A stretch of 64,000 bases of DNA. Origin: Actinomycetes bacterium. GTDB taxonomy: Bacteria; Actinomycetota; Acidimicrobiia; Acidimicrobiales; RAAP-2. The translations under genes and the position numbers were made by a program. Shown here piece after piece: positions 53,558-63,911 of the stretch; position 1 is the first letter of the stretch, and each line of letters starts with the position of its first letter. Where the stretch lies: the NCBI GenBank assembly GCA_021778895.1, contig JAJYBR010000007.1:1-64000 (forward strand), given 5' to 3'. Below the pieces are notes generated by a model. That model was not told the DNA's origin and made no database searches. It worked only from the letters and a program-made list of their open reading frames with translations.

Positions 53558-54298
53558 CTACAGGAGGGCCGTCGTGGCCGGGAAGTGGACCTGGAGCCAC
53601 AGGACGAAGCTCGACCACGCACCCGTCATCTCGGCCACGCCGATCGCGATGAGCACGACGCCGCCGATGCGCCCGATCGTCCCGAGGTGCCGGCGCATGC
53701 GCGCGGACGCCAGCGCCATCCAGTCGCTGGCCCACGCGGCCGCCACGAAGGGAACCCCGAGACCCCAGCAGTAGACGAAGGCCAGGAGCGAGCCGCGCAG
53801 CGCCGTCGCGCCCGACGATGAGGCCGCCAAGCCCAGGATCGCCGCCAGGGTCGGCCCGATGCACGGCGTCCACCCCAGGGCGAACGTCACCCCGAGGAGA
53901 CCCGCCCCCGCGACGGTGGCCCGGGGCACGTGGTGCACCCGGCGCTCGCGCTGGAGCCAGGAGCCCGGCCACCACTGCGCGAAGAACAGACCCATCAGGA
54001 TCGTGATGGCGCCGAAGCCGATCTCAAGGCCCCGCTGGTGGTTGCGCAGCGTGGCGCCCAGCCCGCCGAAGAGCGCTCCGAAGCTGACGAAGACGACCGC
54101 GAAGCCAGCCACGAAGGCCAGGGAGCCCCGCAGGGCGCGGCCGCGGCTGCGCGCCCCGGACGCGCCGACGGCGCCCCCGAGGAACGCGACGTACCCCGGG
54201 AGCAGCGGCAGGACGCACGGCGAGATGAAGGAGAGCAGCCCGGCGGCGAAGGCCAGCGGGAAGGCGGCGACCAGTGAGCTGGGCAGTGCCGCGATCAC
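53558..54298 (-). CDS. ccdA: cytochrome c biogenesis protein CcdA (DsbD-type membrane domain)
   Basis: FAAGLLSFISPCVLPLLPGYVAFLGG...FALGWTPCIGPTLAAIL. Confidence 0.92.
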   Translation of the reverse strand: MIAALPSSLVAAFPLAFAAGLLSFISPCVLPLLPGYVAFLGGAVGASGARSRGRALRGSLAFVAGFAVVFVSFGALFGGLGATLRNHQRGLEIGFGAITILMGLFFAQWWPGSWLQRERRVHHVPRATVAGAGLLGVTFALGWTPCIGPTLAAILGLAASSSGATALRGSLLAFVYCWGLGVPFVAAAWASDWMALASARMRRHLGTIGRIGGVVLIAIGVAEMTGAWSSFVLWLQVHFPATTALL

Positions 54299-55947
54299 GG
54301 ATCGACGCTAGCGGCCGCCGCGGCCACCACGGCGGCCGCGCGCGCGTACTCCTCGTGGCGCGCTACGTTGGTCGCGCGGTCGGGCACGTCGGCGACGATC
54401 ACGGTGAGACCCCCGCGCTCCAGCGCCGTCGCGATCGCCCGGTCCAGGTCATCCACGGTGGCGACGCGCACGCTGTTGAGGCCCATGGCCTGCGACACCG
54501 CAGCCACGTCGGTGCTCCGGGGCGTCCCGAAGAGGTGCTCGAAGGATGACGGCTCGACCGCCGTGGCCTGGGACAGGAAGGAGAAGATGCCACCCCCTCC
54601 GTTGTCGGCCACCACCAGCGCACAGCTCCCGCCACGCGGCCCGAGACCGTCGGCCAGTCCGGACAGGTCGTGGCGGAACGTGATGTCGCCGACCAGGCCC
54701 ACAGCGCGGCTCCCGGCCGCCACGCCGAGCACCGTGGACACCACCCCGTCGATGCCGTTGGCACCGCGGTTCGCGAAGGTGGGTGTGGTGCGCGGGGGCG
54801 CCCACCACTCCACGTCGCGCACCGGCATCGAGGAGCCGACGACGACCGCGGCGCCCGCCTGGGTCGCCGCTTGCACCACCGAACGGGCCACGTTCACCTC
54901 GTCGAGGGCCGGGTCCGCCACGTCGCGGTCGAAGAGTCGCTCCACGCCCTCACTGGCACCCTCCCACCAGGTGGCGTAGGACGCGTCGGCCATGAGCTGG
55001 GCCCCCGTCGCATCGGGCAGCCCCGGCAGTGATCGCTCGACGAGACCCTCGGGATCGCTCACCGGTCCGGCCCCGCGCCACGCGATCACCGGGGCGCCCC
55101 AGGTGGCGATCCGCTGGGCGACGCTGCGCGAGGCGGGGGCACCGCCCAGGCGCACGACCACGTCGGGGCGAGCCCGGTGCGCGAACCCGTCGTGGCGCAG
55201 CAGCGGATCGGCGTGGGCCAGGGTGCCCGCCACGGTGGCGTCCCCCACGACCGCCCAGCCGAGTCCCCGCAGCGCGCCGACGGTGGACCCAGCCACGCCC
55301 CGGCCGACCACCGCCAGCACCCTCTGGCCGCGCAAGTCGACGGCCCCAGAGACCGCCGAGGGCTCGTCGTCGATGCGCCACGGACGCCCGTCGGGACGGC
55401 CCGCGGGCAAAGGTGCCGGTGCCGCGACCAGTGGCTCGACGAGCGGGACGTTGAGGTGCACGGGACCGGGCACCCCGTCGATGCCGCTGGCCACGCGCCA
55501 CAGGCGTGCGGCCAGCGGTCGCCACGTGGTCTGGGCGTCGTGCCGGGGAACGCCGGCGTCGTCGAAGCGCCGCACCATGGCGCCGTAGAGGTGGAGTTGG
55601 TCGATCGTCTGGGCGGCACCAACACCGTGCAGCTCGGGCGGGCGATCCGCGGTGATGACGAGCAGGGGCACCGCGGCCAGGTCGGCCTCGGCGACCGCAG
55701 CGTGCAGTTCGGCGGCCGCGGTCCCGCTCGTCACGATCAGCGCGACGGGTCGACCCGAGGCCAGAGCCCGGCCCAGCGCGAAGAACCCCGCGCCCCGCTC
55801 GTCGATGCGGACCTCGACGTGCAGGCCCGCACACGACGCGCTGGCCAGTGCCAGCGGTGTCGACCGCGAACCCGGACCGAGGACCACGTCGCGCAGGCCC
55901 AGGCGGGACCACTCGTCGAACAGCGTGGCTGCGAAGCTCGCCTGCAC
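54295..55947 (-). CDS. menD: MenD, 2-succinyl-5-enolpyruvyl-6-hydroxy-3-cyclohexene-1-carboxylate synthase (alternative GTG start at 55983)
   Basis: FAATLFDEWSRLGLRDVVLGPGSRSTPLALA...VITADRPPELHGVGAAQTIDQLHLYG. Confidence 0.93.
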   Translation of the reverse strand: MQASFAATLFDEWSRLGLRDVVLGPGSRSTPLALASASCAGLHVEVRIDERGAGFFALGRALASGRPVALIVTSGTAAAELHAAVAEADLAAVPLLVITADRPPELHGVGAAQTIDQLHLYGAMVRRFDDAGVPRHDAQTTWRPLAARLWRVASGIDGVPGPVHLNVPLVEPLVAAPAPLPAGRPDGRPWRIDDEPSAVSGAVDLRGQRVLAVVGRGVAGSTVGALRGLGWAVVGDATVAGTLAHADPLLRHDGFAHRARPDVVVRLGGAPASRSVAQRIATWGAPVIAWRGAGPVSDPEGLVERSLPGLPDATGAQLMADASYATWWEGASEGVERLFDRDVADPALDEVNVARSVVQAATQAGAAVVVGSSMPVRDVEWWAPPRTTPTFANRGANGIDGVVSTVLGVAAGSRAVGLVGDITFRHDLSGLADGLGPRGGSCALVVADNGGGGIFSFLSQATAVEPSSFEHLFGTPRSTDVAAVSQAMGLNSVRVATVDDLDRAIATALERGGLTVIVADVPDRATNVARHEEYARAAAVVAAAAASVDP

Positions 55948-55976
55948 CGCACTGGTGGTGGGTACGCTCGACTCCA

Positions 55977-56741
55977 ATGTCACTCCTCCGGGTGCACCAT
56001 GAGGGCCGCGGACCGACGCTGCTGTGGCTCCACGGTTTCACCCAGACCCATCGCAGCGCGTGGCGGTTCCGGTCCATTCTGGCAGACCACGTCGACCTGA
56101 TCACGCTGGACCTGCCCGGCCACGGCGACTCCCGCGACCTCGAGGGCGACCTCGAGGGCGTCGCCGACATGGTGGCCGCAGTACTCGATGCGCCCGTCGC
56201 CCTCGGGGGCTACTCCTTCGGCGGCCGGGTGGCGCTCCACCTCGTCCTGCGTCACCCGGACCTCGTGTCCCGACTGGTCGTCCTGGGAGCCACGCGAGGG
56301 ATCAAGGACCCGATCGCCCGCGAGGAGCGACGACGAGACGACGACGCCCGCGCTGACCGCATCGAGGCGGTCGGCACCGAGAGGTTCCTCGACGAGTGGC
56401 TCTCGCAACCCCTCTTCGCCACGATGCCTCCCGACCCCCGCGAGCGAGCCGCGCGCAGTGGAGACGCACACGGCCTGGCCCGATCGCTGCGCCAGTGCGG
56501 GACGGGGACCCAGGAGTGGCTGGGCGGACGGCTCGCCGAGGTCTCCGTCCCGGTGCTGGCACTGGCCGGTGCCCTCGACCGCAAGTTCACCCTCGAGGCA
56601 CGCGCGATCGCCTCCGCGGTCCCTCAGGGCCGCGCCGAGACTATCGAGGGAGCCGGACACGCGGCCCACCTGGAGCAGCCAGAGGACGTCGCCGACCTCG
56701 TCGCGCGCTTCCTCACCCCTGGGCCAAGCGCAGCGCGATGA
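55977..56741 (+). CDS. menH: alpha/beta hydrolase, MenH-like (SHCHC synthase)
   Basis: LLWLHGFTQTHRSAWRFRSILADHVDLITLDLPGHGDS...LGGYSFGGRVALHLVL; within men cluster. Confidence 0.82.
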   Translation: MSLLRVHHEGRGPTLLWLHGFTQTHRSAWRFRSILADHVDLITLDLPGHGDSRDLEGDLEGVADMVAAVLDAPVALGGYSFGGRVALHLVLRHPDLVSRLVVLGATRGIKDPIAREERRRDDDARADRIEAVGTERFLDEWLSQPLFATMPPDPRERAARSGDAHGLARSLRQCGTGTQEWLGGRLAEVSVPVLALAGALDRKFTLEARAIASAVPQGRAETIEGAGHAAHLEQPEDVADLVARFLTPGPSAAR

Positions 56742-57579
56742 CGGCACAGGCGCCCACCAGCAGCTGTCCCCGCGCCGAGGCGGCGAGCAGCGGCAGCAGG
56801 GCACGTCCTTCGCGGGACGAGGTCGCCAGGCGCCACGCGGGGACGAAGACCACCAGAGCAACCAGCGCCACCCACCACAGGTGCGCGCCGACGAGGCCCA
56901 CGACGGCGGCCAGCACCCACGCCACGTAGAGCCAGCCGGCTCCGCGCCGTCCCAGGCGTGCCGCCAGCGTCAACTTCCCCGACGCCCGGTCGGTGGCGGC
57001 ATCGCGCAGGTTGTTCGCCTCGAGGAGCGCGCACGCCATGGCCCCGGTAGTCAGACCGAGCCACCAGGCGGCACCGGGGATGCTGCGGTGCTGCACGTAC
57101 GCGGTGCCCACCGTGGCCACGAACCCGAAGTAGATCAGCACGAACAGCTCGCCCAGGCCCAGGTAGCCGTAGGGGCGCGGTCCGCCCGTGTAGAAGTATC
57201 CCGCCAGGATCGCCGTGGCGCCCAGAGCGACCAGCCACCACGACGTGCGAGCCGACAACACCAATCCGGCCAGCGCCGCCACGGCGAAGGACGCCGCGGC
57301 CGCCGCCCGGACCCACGAGGAGGGCACCAGGCCCGAGGCGGTGAGCCGGAAGGGACCGACCCGCTCGGCGTCCGTCCCCCGGATCCCGTCGGCGTAGTCA
57401 TTGGCGAAGTTGGTCGCGATCTGCAGCCCCAGGGCCACGATGCCGGCCAGCGCACTGTTCAGCCACGAGATGTGCCCCACCGCAGCCGCCCCGACGAACA
57501 CCGGGACCAGGGCGGCGGGCAGCGTCCGCGGCCGAGCCGCGCTTACCCACCGGCCCACGGGGCCCGGCGGCTGGCTCAT
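56713..57579 (-). CDS. menA: 1,4-dihydroxy-2-naphthoate prenyltransferase
   Basis: [24 protein letters not shown]...[33 protein letters not shown]. Confidence 0.95.
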   Translation of the reverse strand: MSQPPGPVGRWVSAARPRTLPAALVPVFVGAAAVGHISWLNSALAGIVALGLQIATNFANDYADGIRGTDAERVGPFRLTASGLVPSSWVRAAAAASFAVAALAGLVLSARTSWWLVALGATAILAGYFYTGGPRPYGYLGLGELFVLIYFGFVATVGTAYVQHRSIPGAAWWLGLTTGAMACALLEANNLRDAATDRASGKLTLAARLGRRGAGWLYVAWVLAAVVGLVGAHLWWVALVALVVFVPAWRLATSSREGRALLPLLAASARGQLLVGACAVIALRLAQG

Positions 57580-58469
57580 GGACGGCGCGGGAACCGCTGG
57601 AAGTCTGGCGCTCGGTGCTCGACGAACGCGTTGCGGCCCTCTTGGCCCTCCTCGCTCATGTAGAAGAGCATCGTGGCGTCACCGGCCAGCTGCTGCACGC
57701 CCGCCAGGCCGTCGTCGGCGGCGTTCATCCCGGCCTTGATCATGCGCAGCGCGATGGGCGAGAGGGTCAGCATCTGGCGGCACCAGGCGACCGTCTCGCG
57801 CTCGAGCTCGTCGAGCGGCACGACCGTGTTCACCAGTCCCCAGTCGAGGGCGGTCGCCGCGTCGTACTGGCGGCATAGGAACCAGACCTCCTTGGCCCGC
57901 TTGAGTCCGATGGTGCGCGCCAGGAGCGACGAGCCGTACCCGCCATCGAAGGATCCCACGCGAGGACCGGTCTGCCCGAAGCGGGCGTTGTCGGCCGCGA
58001 TCGTCAGGTCGCACACCAGGTGCAAGATGTGGCCCCCACCCACCGCGTAGCCGGCCACGGACGCCACGACGGGCTTGGGCAAGCGGCGGATCTGCACCTG
58101 GAGGTCGAGGACGTTCAGTCGTCCAATGCCTTGCCGGGCGACGTCGTCATCGCCCAGGTAGCCGTCCGAGCCGCGGATCTTCTGGTCGCCCCCCGAGCAG
58201 AACGCGTCGGGACCCGCTCCGGTGAGGATGATCACCCCGACCTGGGTGTCGTCGCGGGCCCGCGACATCGCGTCGGCCAGCTCGAACAGCGTCTGGGGCC
58301 GGAAGGCATTGCGGCGCTCGGGACGGTTGATCGTCACGCGCGCGATGCCCTCGGCGACTTCGTAGATGATGTCGCCGTAGTCTCCTCGCCGCTCCCACGC
58401 CGGCAGAGCCAGCGATCGGAACTGCTCCACCGGGTCCACGGGCGATCCTTGAATCACGGTCTCGGCCAT
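57576..58469 (-). CDS. menB: 1,4-dihydroxy-2-naphthoyl-CoA synthase
   Basis: [33 protein letters not shown]...[11 protein letters not shown]...[46 protein letters not shown]. Confidence 0.97.
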   Translation of the reverse strand: MAETVIQGSPVDPVEQFRSLALPAWERRGDYGDIIYEVAEGIARVTINRPERRNAFRPQTLFELADAMSRARDDTQVGVIILTGAGPDAFCSGGDQKIRGSDGYLGDDDVARQGIGRLNVLDLQVQIRRLPKPVVASVAGYAVGGGHILHLVCDLTIAADNARFGQTGPRVGSFDGGYGSSLLARTIGLKRAKEVWFLCRQYDAATALDWGLVNTVVPLDELERETVAWCRQMLTLSPIALRMIKAGMNAADDGLAGVQQLAGDATMLFYMSEEGQEGRNAFVEHRAPDFQRFPRRP

Positions 58470-58521
58470 GGCGACCACGCTACCGGCAGGGCCTGCGCCG
58501 CGCGCGCCCTACCATGGCCCG

Positions 58522-59634
58522 GTGCATCCCCTCGTGGCCCTCGACCTGCCCCTGGGACCCGAGCTCGAAGCCGCCATTCGGGGACTCGTGGACCAGCGGT
58601 CGGCCTTCTGCGTCCTCGATCAGCGACTCGCCCCGCGGGCCCAGGAGCGACAGCTGGCAGCCCTCGGCGCGACGCACGTTCTGGACCGCAACGGTCGCCA
58701 CGACCGCCGGAGCGGGCAGGGGGTCGACCAGGAGGTCGGCCTCGTGATGCTGACCTCGGGATCGAGCGGTGAGCCCAAGGCCGCCGAGCTCACCTGGGAC
58801 GCGCTGGCCGCCAGCGCCCGCATCACCCAGGCGACGCTCCGCCAGCGAGGTGAGCGGCCGGTGTGGTTCCCCGTCCTGCCGCCCAGCCACATCGGCGGGC
58901 TCGCAGTGATCTTGCGAGCGGTGCTCGACGAGGCCGATCTGTGGTGGGGTGACGACACGGACTTCGCGGCCGCGCGCCGCGCCGGAGTGACCCATCTGTC
59001 GGTCGTGCGAACACATCTGGCTCGCCACAGCGTCGAGGGTTTCACAGCGGTCCTGGTCGGAGGGGCCCGGCCACCGGCGGACCGTCCGCCCAACGTCATC
59101 GCCACGTGGGGCATGACCGAGACGGGATCCGGTGTCGTCTACGACGGCACGGCCCTGCCCGAGGTCGAGCTGGCCGTGGTGGCGGGTGAACTCTTGGTGC
59201 GCAGCCCCACGCTCCTGCGCTCGTACCGCAGCCAGCCCCGGCCCGTGGCGACAGGACCCGATGGTCGCGCCGACTGGTTCCCGACGGGGGACGCCGCGGA
59301 ACTGCGCGACGGGAGGCTGCGGGTCCACGGGCGGATCGGGTGGGTCATCGTGACCGGGGGGGAGAAGGTCTGGCCCGATGACCTCGAGGCAGCGCTGGCC
59401 ACCGTGGACGGTGTGCGCGACGTCGCGGTGACCGGGGTGGAGGATCCCGAGTGGGGCCAGCACGTGGTGGCCCTCGTGGTCGGCGACGGGAACAACCTGG
59501 ACGACGCCCTGCGCGCTGCGGCCGCCGAGCGCATCGGTCCTTGGGCCAAGCCCAAGGAGATTCGCTACGTCGCGGCGCTGCCCCGCACCGCCACCGGCAA
59601 GATCCGCCGGCACCTGCTCGCCACGCTGGGCTAG
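58522..59634 (+). CDS. menE: o-succinylbenzoate--CoA ligase (AMP-forming)
   Basis: VMLTSGSSGEPKAAELTWDAL...TWGMTETGSGVVYDG...WFPTGDAAELRDGRLRVHGRIGWVIVTGGEKVWPDDLEAAL. Confidence 0.9.
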   Translation: MHPLVALDLPLGPELEAAIRGLVDQRSAFCVLDQRLAPRAQERQLAALGATHVLDRNGRHDRRSGQGVDQEVGLVMLTSGSSGEPKAAELTWDALAASARITQATLRQRGERPVWFPVLPPSHIGGLAVILRAVLDEADLWWGDDTDFAAARRAGVTHLSVVRTHLARHSVEGFTAVLVGGARPPADRPPNVIATWGMTETGSGVVYDGTALPEVELAVVAGELLVRSPTLLRSYRSQPRPVATGPDGRADWFPTGDAAELRDGRLRVHGRIGWVIVTGGEKVWPDDLEAALATVDGVRDVAVTGVEDPEWGQHVVALVVGDGNNLDDALRAAAAERIGPWAKPKEIRYVAALPRTATGKIRRHLLATLG

Positions 59635-60401
59635 CCGACCCCGCCGCTCGGTCGGGCCAAGGTGCCGCCGTCCACCGTGAGAGTCGCCCCGGTGATCCAG
59701 GACGCATCGTCGGACAGGAGCATGGCCACGGCCGCCGCCACGTCGGTCGGCTCGCCGATGCGCCCGAGGGGGATGCGCTGCGCCATGAGCTGCTCGGCGG
59801 GCTCCCAGATCGCCCGGGCGAACTCCGTGCGGACGAGCCCGGGCGCCACAGCATTCACGCGCACGCCCGGGGCCAGCTCGTAGGCCAGCTGGCGCGTCAG
59901 CAGGAGCACGGCCGCCTTGGTCGCGTTGTACCACCCGATGCCGGGCTCGACCGACGAACCGCCAATGGAGGCGATGTTCACGACGGCACCACCGTGGTCG
60001 CGCATCCAGCCGTGCCACGCGGCCGCCGTGGCGGCCACCACCCCGGCCTGGTTCACCTCGTACGCCTTGCGCAGGCGTGCCTCGTCCGCCTCGACCAGCG
60101 GACCGAAGTAGGGGTTCGTCGCGGCGTTGTTCACGAGTCCGTCGATCGCGCCGAACGTCTCGAGGGACTGCTCCACGACCCGAGCCGCCTGCTCCCAGGA
60201 CCCGGCGTGCGCAGCCACGGTGAGGACGCGATCGGGCGACGCGAACGTGGCGCGAGCCTGCGCCAGGTCGCTCTCGTGCCGGGCCGTCAGAACGACCCGC
60301 GCCCCTTCGCTGGCGCAGCGTTGCGCGATGGCCAGTCCGATTCCCCGGCTCGCGCCGGTGACCACGACGACCCGGTCCTCCAGGCGCGCGGCGCCGCTCA
60401 T
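59631..60401 (-). CDS. SDR family oxidoreductase
   Basis: VVVVTGASRGIGLAIAQRC...VNNAATNPYFGPL...GIGWYNATKAAV. Confidence 0.93.
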   Translation of the reverse strand: MSGAARLEDRVVVVTGASRGIGLAIAQRCASEGARVVLTARHESDLAQARATFASPDRVLTVAAHAGSWEQAARVVEQSLETFGAIDGLVNNAATNPYFGPLVEADEARLRKAYEVNQAGVVAATAAAWHGWMRDHGGAVVNIASIGGSSVEPGIGWYNATKAAVLLLTRQLAYELAPGVRVNAVAPGLVRTEFARAIWEPAEQLMAQRIPLGRIGEPTDVAAAVAMLLSDDASWITGATLTVDGGTLARPSGGVG

Positions 60402-61645
60402 CGCGAGGCGGTGGAGCGCCGAGCGACCGAGTCCATGGCGACCGCGACCAGCAGCACCAATGCCGTGGCGATGAACTGGGTCGCCGCGCTCATGTTGATC
60501 AGCGCCATGCCGTTGTAGATCGATGCGATGACCATCCCGCCGATCACGGCGTGGATGATCTTGCCCCGTCCCCCGAAGAGCGAGGTCCCGCCGATGACGG
60601 CCGACGCCACCGCGAGCAGCACGAGGTTGCCCCCGTCCACCCCGTCGGAGATCCCCCCGAGGCGGGAGGCGTAGATCAGGCCGGCGACACCCGCCGTGAC
60701 CCCCGTGAGGGAGAAGGCCAGCAGGCGATACCGGTCCACGTTGATTCCGGCTCGCCGGGCAGCTTCGGGGTTCCCGCCGATGGCGTAGATGTAGCGCCCG
60801 GCCTTGGTCCTCGTCAGGATGAAGCCACCCGCCGTCAGCATCACGAAGTCGACGGGGATCGCGTAGGGCATCCCGCGCAACACCGTGAACGTGCCACGGT
60901 TCGTGTTGAAGATGAGGACGAGGATGATGCCCGCGACGACCAGGGCGGCGACCTTCATGATGGTCACGGCGAAGGGCACCGACTCCAGCCCGCTCGCGCG
61001 GCGCGACTGGTCCTTGCGCAGGATGCTCCAGCAGAAGATGGCGAGGCTCGCCGCGGTGAATATCCACGTCGCCAAAGGAGACAGATTGCCGTTGACCAGG
61101 TCGTAGAGCACCTTCTCCTGCACCGGGATCGTGCCGCCGGTCCCCTGGCGGTCCACGAAGAAGATGAGGACGCCTTCCCATCCCAGGAGTCCCGCGAGGG
61201 TCACGATGAACGACGGGAGGCGCAGCTTGATGATGATGAAGCCCTGCAACACACCGATCGACGTGGTGACGGCGATCGCGGCCAGCAGCGCCAGGTACCA
61301 CGGCCAGTGGAACTGGGCGTCGAGCAGGATCACCGCGGTCGTGGCGCCGAGTGCCGCCACGTAGCCGACCGACAGGTCGATCTCGCCCAGCAGCAGCAGC
61401 CACGTCTCGGCCATCGCCAGGAGGATGAAGATCGTGGCCTGGACGAAGAGGTTGGTCAGGTTGCCCGCGGACAGGAAGACCGAGTTGCGCACCTGGAAGT
61501 AGATGACCAGCACCGCGAGCCCGAGCAGGATCGGGAGCAGGCTGGCTTCGCCCGAGCGCACCTTGCGCCACAGGGACTCGAACACGCCGGGGGCGTCGGC
61601 GCTCTCGGAGCGCACCTCGGTCACGGTTCCGTCGGAACTGGTCAC
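60398..61645 (-). CDS. sugar ABC transporter permease (XylH/RbsC family)
   Basis: Multi-TM; GEIDLSVGYVAALGATTAVIL...AIGGNPEAARRAGINVDRYRLLAFSLTGVTAGVAGLIYASRLGG. Confidence 0.92.
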   Translation of the reverse strand: MTSSDGTVTEVRSESADAPGVFESLWRKVRSGEASLLPILLGLAVLVIYFQVRNSVFLSAGNLTNLFVQATIFILLAMAETWLLLLGEIDLSVGYVAALGATTAVILLDAQFHWPWYLALLAAIAVTTSIGVLQGFIIIKLRLPSFIVTLAGLLGWEGVLIFFVDRQGTGGTIPVQEKVLYDLVNGNLSPLATWIFTAASLAIFCWSILRKDQSRRASGLESVPFAVTIMKVAALVVAGIILVLIFNTNRGTFTVLRGMPYAIPVDFVMLTAGGFILTRTKAGRYIYAIGGNPEAARRAGINVDRYRLLAFSLTGVTAGVAGLIYASRLGGISDGVDGGNLVLLAVASAVIGGTSLFGGRGKIIHAVIGGMVIASIYNGMALINMSAATQFIATALVLLVAVAMDSVARRSTASR

Positions 61646-61670
61646 AGCATCACCTTCATCTCGTGATCCC

Positions 61671-62495
61671 TCAGCCGTCGGCTCGGGCTCCGGCTCCCGT
61701 CGTGATGAGCTCGACGGCGCGGGTTGTGTCGTAGTTCGCGATGGGGCCGCACTCGACGAGCGTCCCCAGGTACATCACGGCAATGCGGTCGGCCACGGTG
61801 AAGACATCGTTGAGGTTGTGCGAGATCACCAGGACGGCGATCCCGCGGGACGCCAGCCGTGTGATCAGCTCGAGCACCTGGGCCGTCTGGGTCACACCGA
61901 GGGCGGCGGTGGGCTCGTCCATGATCACGAGCTTCGACTCGTGCATGACGGCACGCGCGACGGCGATGGCCTGGCGCTGGCCACCCGAAAGCGAGCCGAC
62001 GAGTTGGCGCACCGACCGGACGGTGAACACCGACAACTCGGTGAGCACGCGCCGTGTCTCGAGCTCCATCGTGATCTCGTCGAGGGTCAGGCGCTTCGAC
62101 GCCTCGTGGCCCAGATACATGTTCTGGACGATGTCGAGGTTGTCGCACAGCGCCAGGTCCTGGTACACCGTCGCGATCCCCAGCTCCTCGGCGGCGCGCG
62201 GGGAGTGCAGGCTCACTCGCTGGCCCTCCCAGAAGATCTCGCCGCTGCTAGGCGGGTAGATCCCCGCGATCGCCTTGATCAGCGTGGACTTGCCCGCGCC
62301 GTTGTCTCCGATCAGCGCGGTGACCTGCCCCGCGGGGACGTCGAGGTCGACGTACTTGAGGGCCTCGACAGCGCCGAAGTGCTTCGAGATCCCCCGCAAC
62401 TGCAGCAAGGGCGGTGATGACGCGACTTCCGGACCCCCGGGTGGGGTGTCATTCTCCGGCATGGCACGGCCCGTCGGTCCGGAAGTCGTCGTCAT
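61671..62495 (-). CDS. sugar ABC transporter ATP-binding protein (XylG-like)
   Basis: ALIGDNGAGKSTLIKAIAG, SLSGGQRQAIAVARAV, KLVIMDEPTAALGV. Confidence 0.95.
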   Translation of the reverse strand: MTTTSGPTGRAMPENDTPPGGPEVASSPPLLQLRGISKHFGAVEALKYVDLDVPAGQVTALIGDNGAGKSTLIKAIAGIYPPSSGEIFWEGQRVSLHSPRAAEELGIATVYQDLALCDNLDIVQNMYLGHEASKRLTLDEITMELETRRVLTELSVFTVRSVRQLVGSLSGGQRQAIAVARAVMHESKLVIMDEPTAALGVTQTAQVLELITRLASRGIAVLVISHNLNDVFTVADRIAVMYLGTLVECGPIANYDTTRAVELITTGAGARADG

Positions 62496-62505
62496 CTGGC
62501 GCTAC

Positions 62506-63735
62506 TTACTTGATGCCGTAGGTGGCGCAGTCCTGCGCGTAGGTCGGCTGGTGCGTCCCGGCCACCGTCGGAGCCACCTTGGTGCACAGCTGGCTGGCCG
62601 TGATCACGCGGTCCTTGATGACCGTCTTCTGGATCTGCGTCGCCGTGACCCACTCCGCGGTCAGCAAGACCGAGGGAACGTGCTTCAGCGGGTTGATCGT
62701 GGCCTGCGGGTCGACCGACACGCCGTTCACCAGTCCCTTGGGAGGACGCACGCCCGCACGCAGGTAGACGGCCAGTGCCGCCGCTGCCTGGGCCTCGAGC
62801 CAGATGGGCTTGTAGACGGTGCCGCACTGGTATCCCGAGATGATGTTCTGGAACCCGGTCAGCGTCGCGTCCTGACCCGTGAAGGGCATGGACTTGGGCT
62901 TGAGACCCTTGCTCTGCAGGTACGTGATGATCGGCGCGGCGTTCTCGTCATTTGGCGTGACCACAGCGTTGATGCTGGGGTGCGCGGCGTAGGCGCCCTG
63001 GAAGTCGGTCTGGGCAACAGTCGGCGTCCACGTGCCCACGTTCTCGAGGATCGTGTTGGCCGAGCCCGTCTTGGTGTTGTAACCGGCCTTGTTCAGCACA
63101 GCGTCATAGCCCTGCGCGAACAGCGTCGCGTTGTTGTCCGTCGGTGAGCCCTTCATGACGTAGACGACCGGCTTGGAGATCTTCCACGCCGACAGGCACG
63201 CCAGCAGGCCCTTGCCGATGAGTGTCCCGACGGCCACGTTGTTGAAGCTCACGTAGTACGTGCGAGCTCCACCGAGCGTGAGGCGGTCGTAGTCGATCAC
63301 CTTGACACCACGCGCCTTCGCGTAGGCCTCAATCACCGCACCGGTGGTGGAGTCCAGGGCGTCGAGCAGGAGGACCTTGGCGCCGCGCGCGATGTCCGCC
63401 TGTGCGTCGGTGTACTGGGTCGTGTCGCTACCCTGCGCGTTCTGAATGATGAACTGGCTGGGCTTCAGGCCCGCCATCAGGAATGCCTTCTTCAGATACG
63501 GGGCATCAAATTCGGTGTACCGCGTCGAACTCACGGTGTCCGGCAAGATCACCGCGATTGACCCCTTGCCGCGATGCGCGATCGCCCGCAGGTACTTCAT
63601 CGTGGAAAAGCTCGTGTTGAACGTCTTGTCCGACACGGTTGGTGTTCCAGCGGAACTCACCGCAGGCAGCGCGGCGGCCACAAGACCCCCCACCAACGCT
63701 GCGGACGCGAAGAACCGCGCTCGCTTCATATTCAT
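62506..63735 (-). CDS. sugar ABC transporter substrate-binding protein (XylF-like)
   Basis: Signal peptide; VKVIDYDRLTLGGARTYYVSFNNVAVGTLIGKGL. Confidence 0.9.
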   Translation of the reverse strand: MNMKRARFFASAALVGGLVAAALPAVSSAGTPTVSDKTFNTSFSTMKYLRAIAHRGKGSIAVILPDTVSSTRYTEFDAPYLKKAFLMAGLKPSQFIIQNAQGSDTTQYTDAQADIARGAKVLLLDALDSTTGAVIEAYAKARGVKVIDYDRLTLGGARTYYVSFNNVAVGTLIGKGLLACLSAWKISKPVVYVMKGSPTDNNATLFAQGYDAVLNKAGYNTKTGSANTILENVGTWTPTVAQTDFQGAYAAHPSINAVVTPNDENAAPIITYLQSKGLKPKSMPFTGQDATLTGFQNIISGYQCGTVYKPIWLEAQAAAALAVYLRAGVRPPKGLVNGVSVDPQATINPLKHVPSVLLTAEWVTATQIQKTVIKDRVITASQLCTKVAPTVAGTHQPTYAQDCATYGIK

Positions 63736-63911
63736 AGTCTCCCCAACCCTTCGTGGCACCCGGGGGTGCCCTTGTCCTTACCACTGCGTAAACGACTCGT
63801 GACGAGCCGTCCAGTCGGTGAACCTAGCACTCCCCTTGACACGATGTCACCTGATGCGACCGCCTCCACCGCTCTGGTTCCCGTCGACGCGACGCTCCTT
63901 AGCATGAGCCC

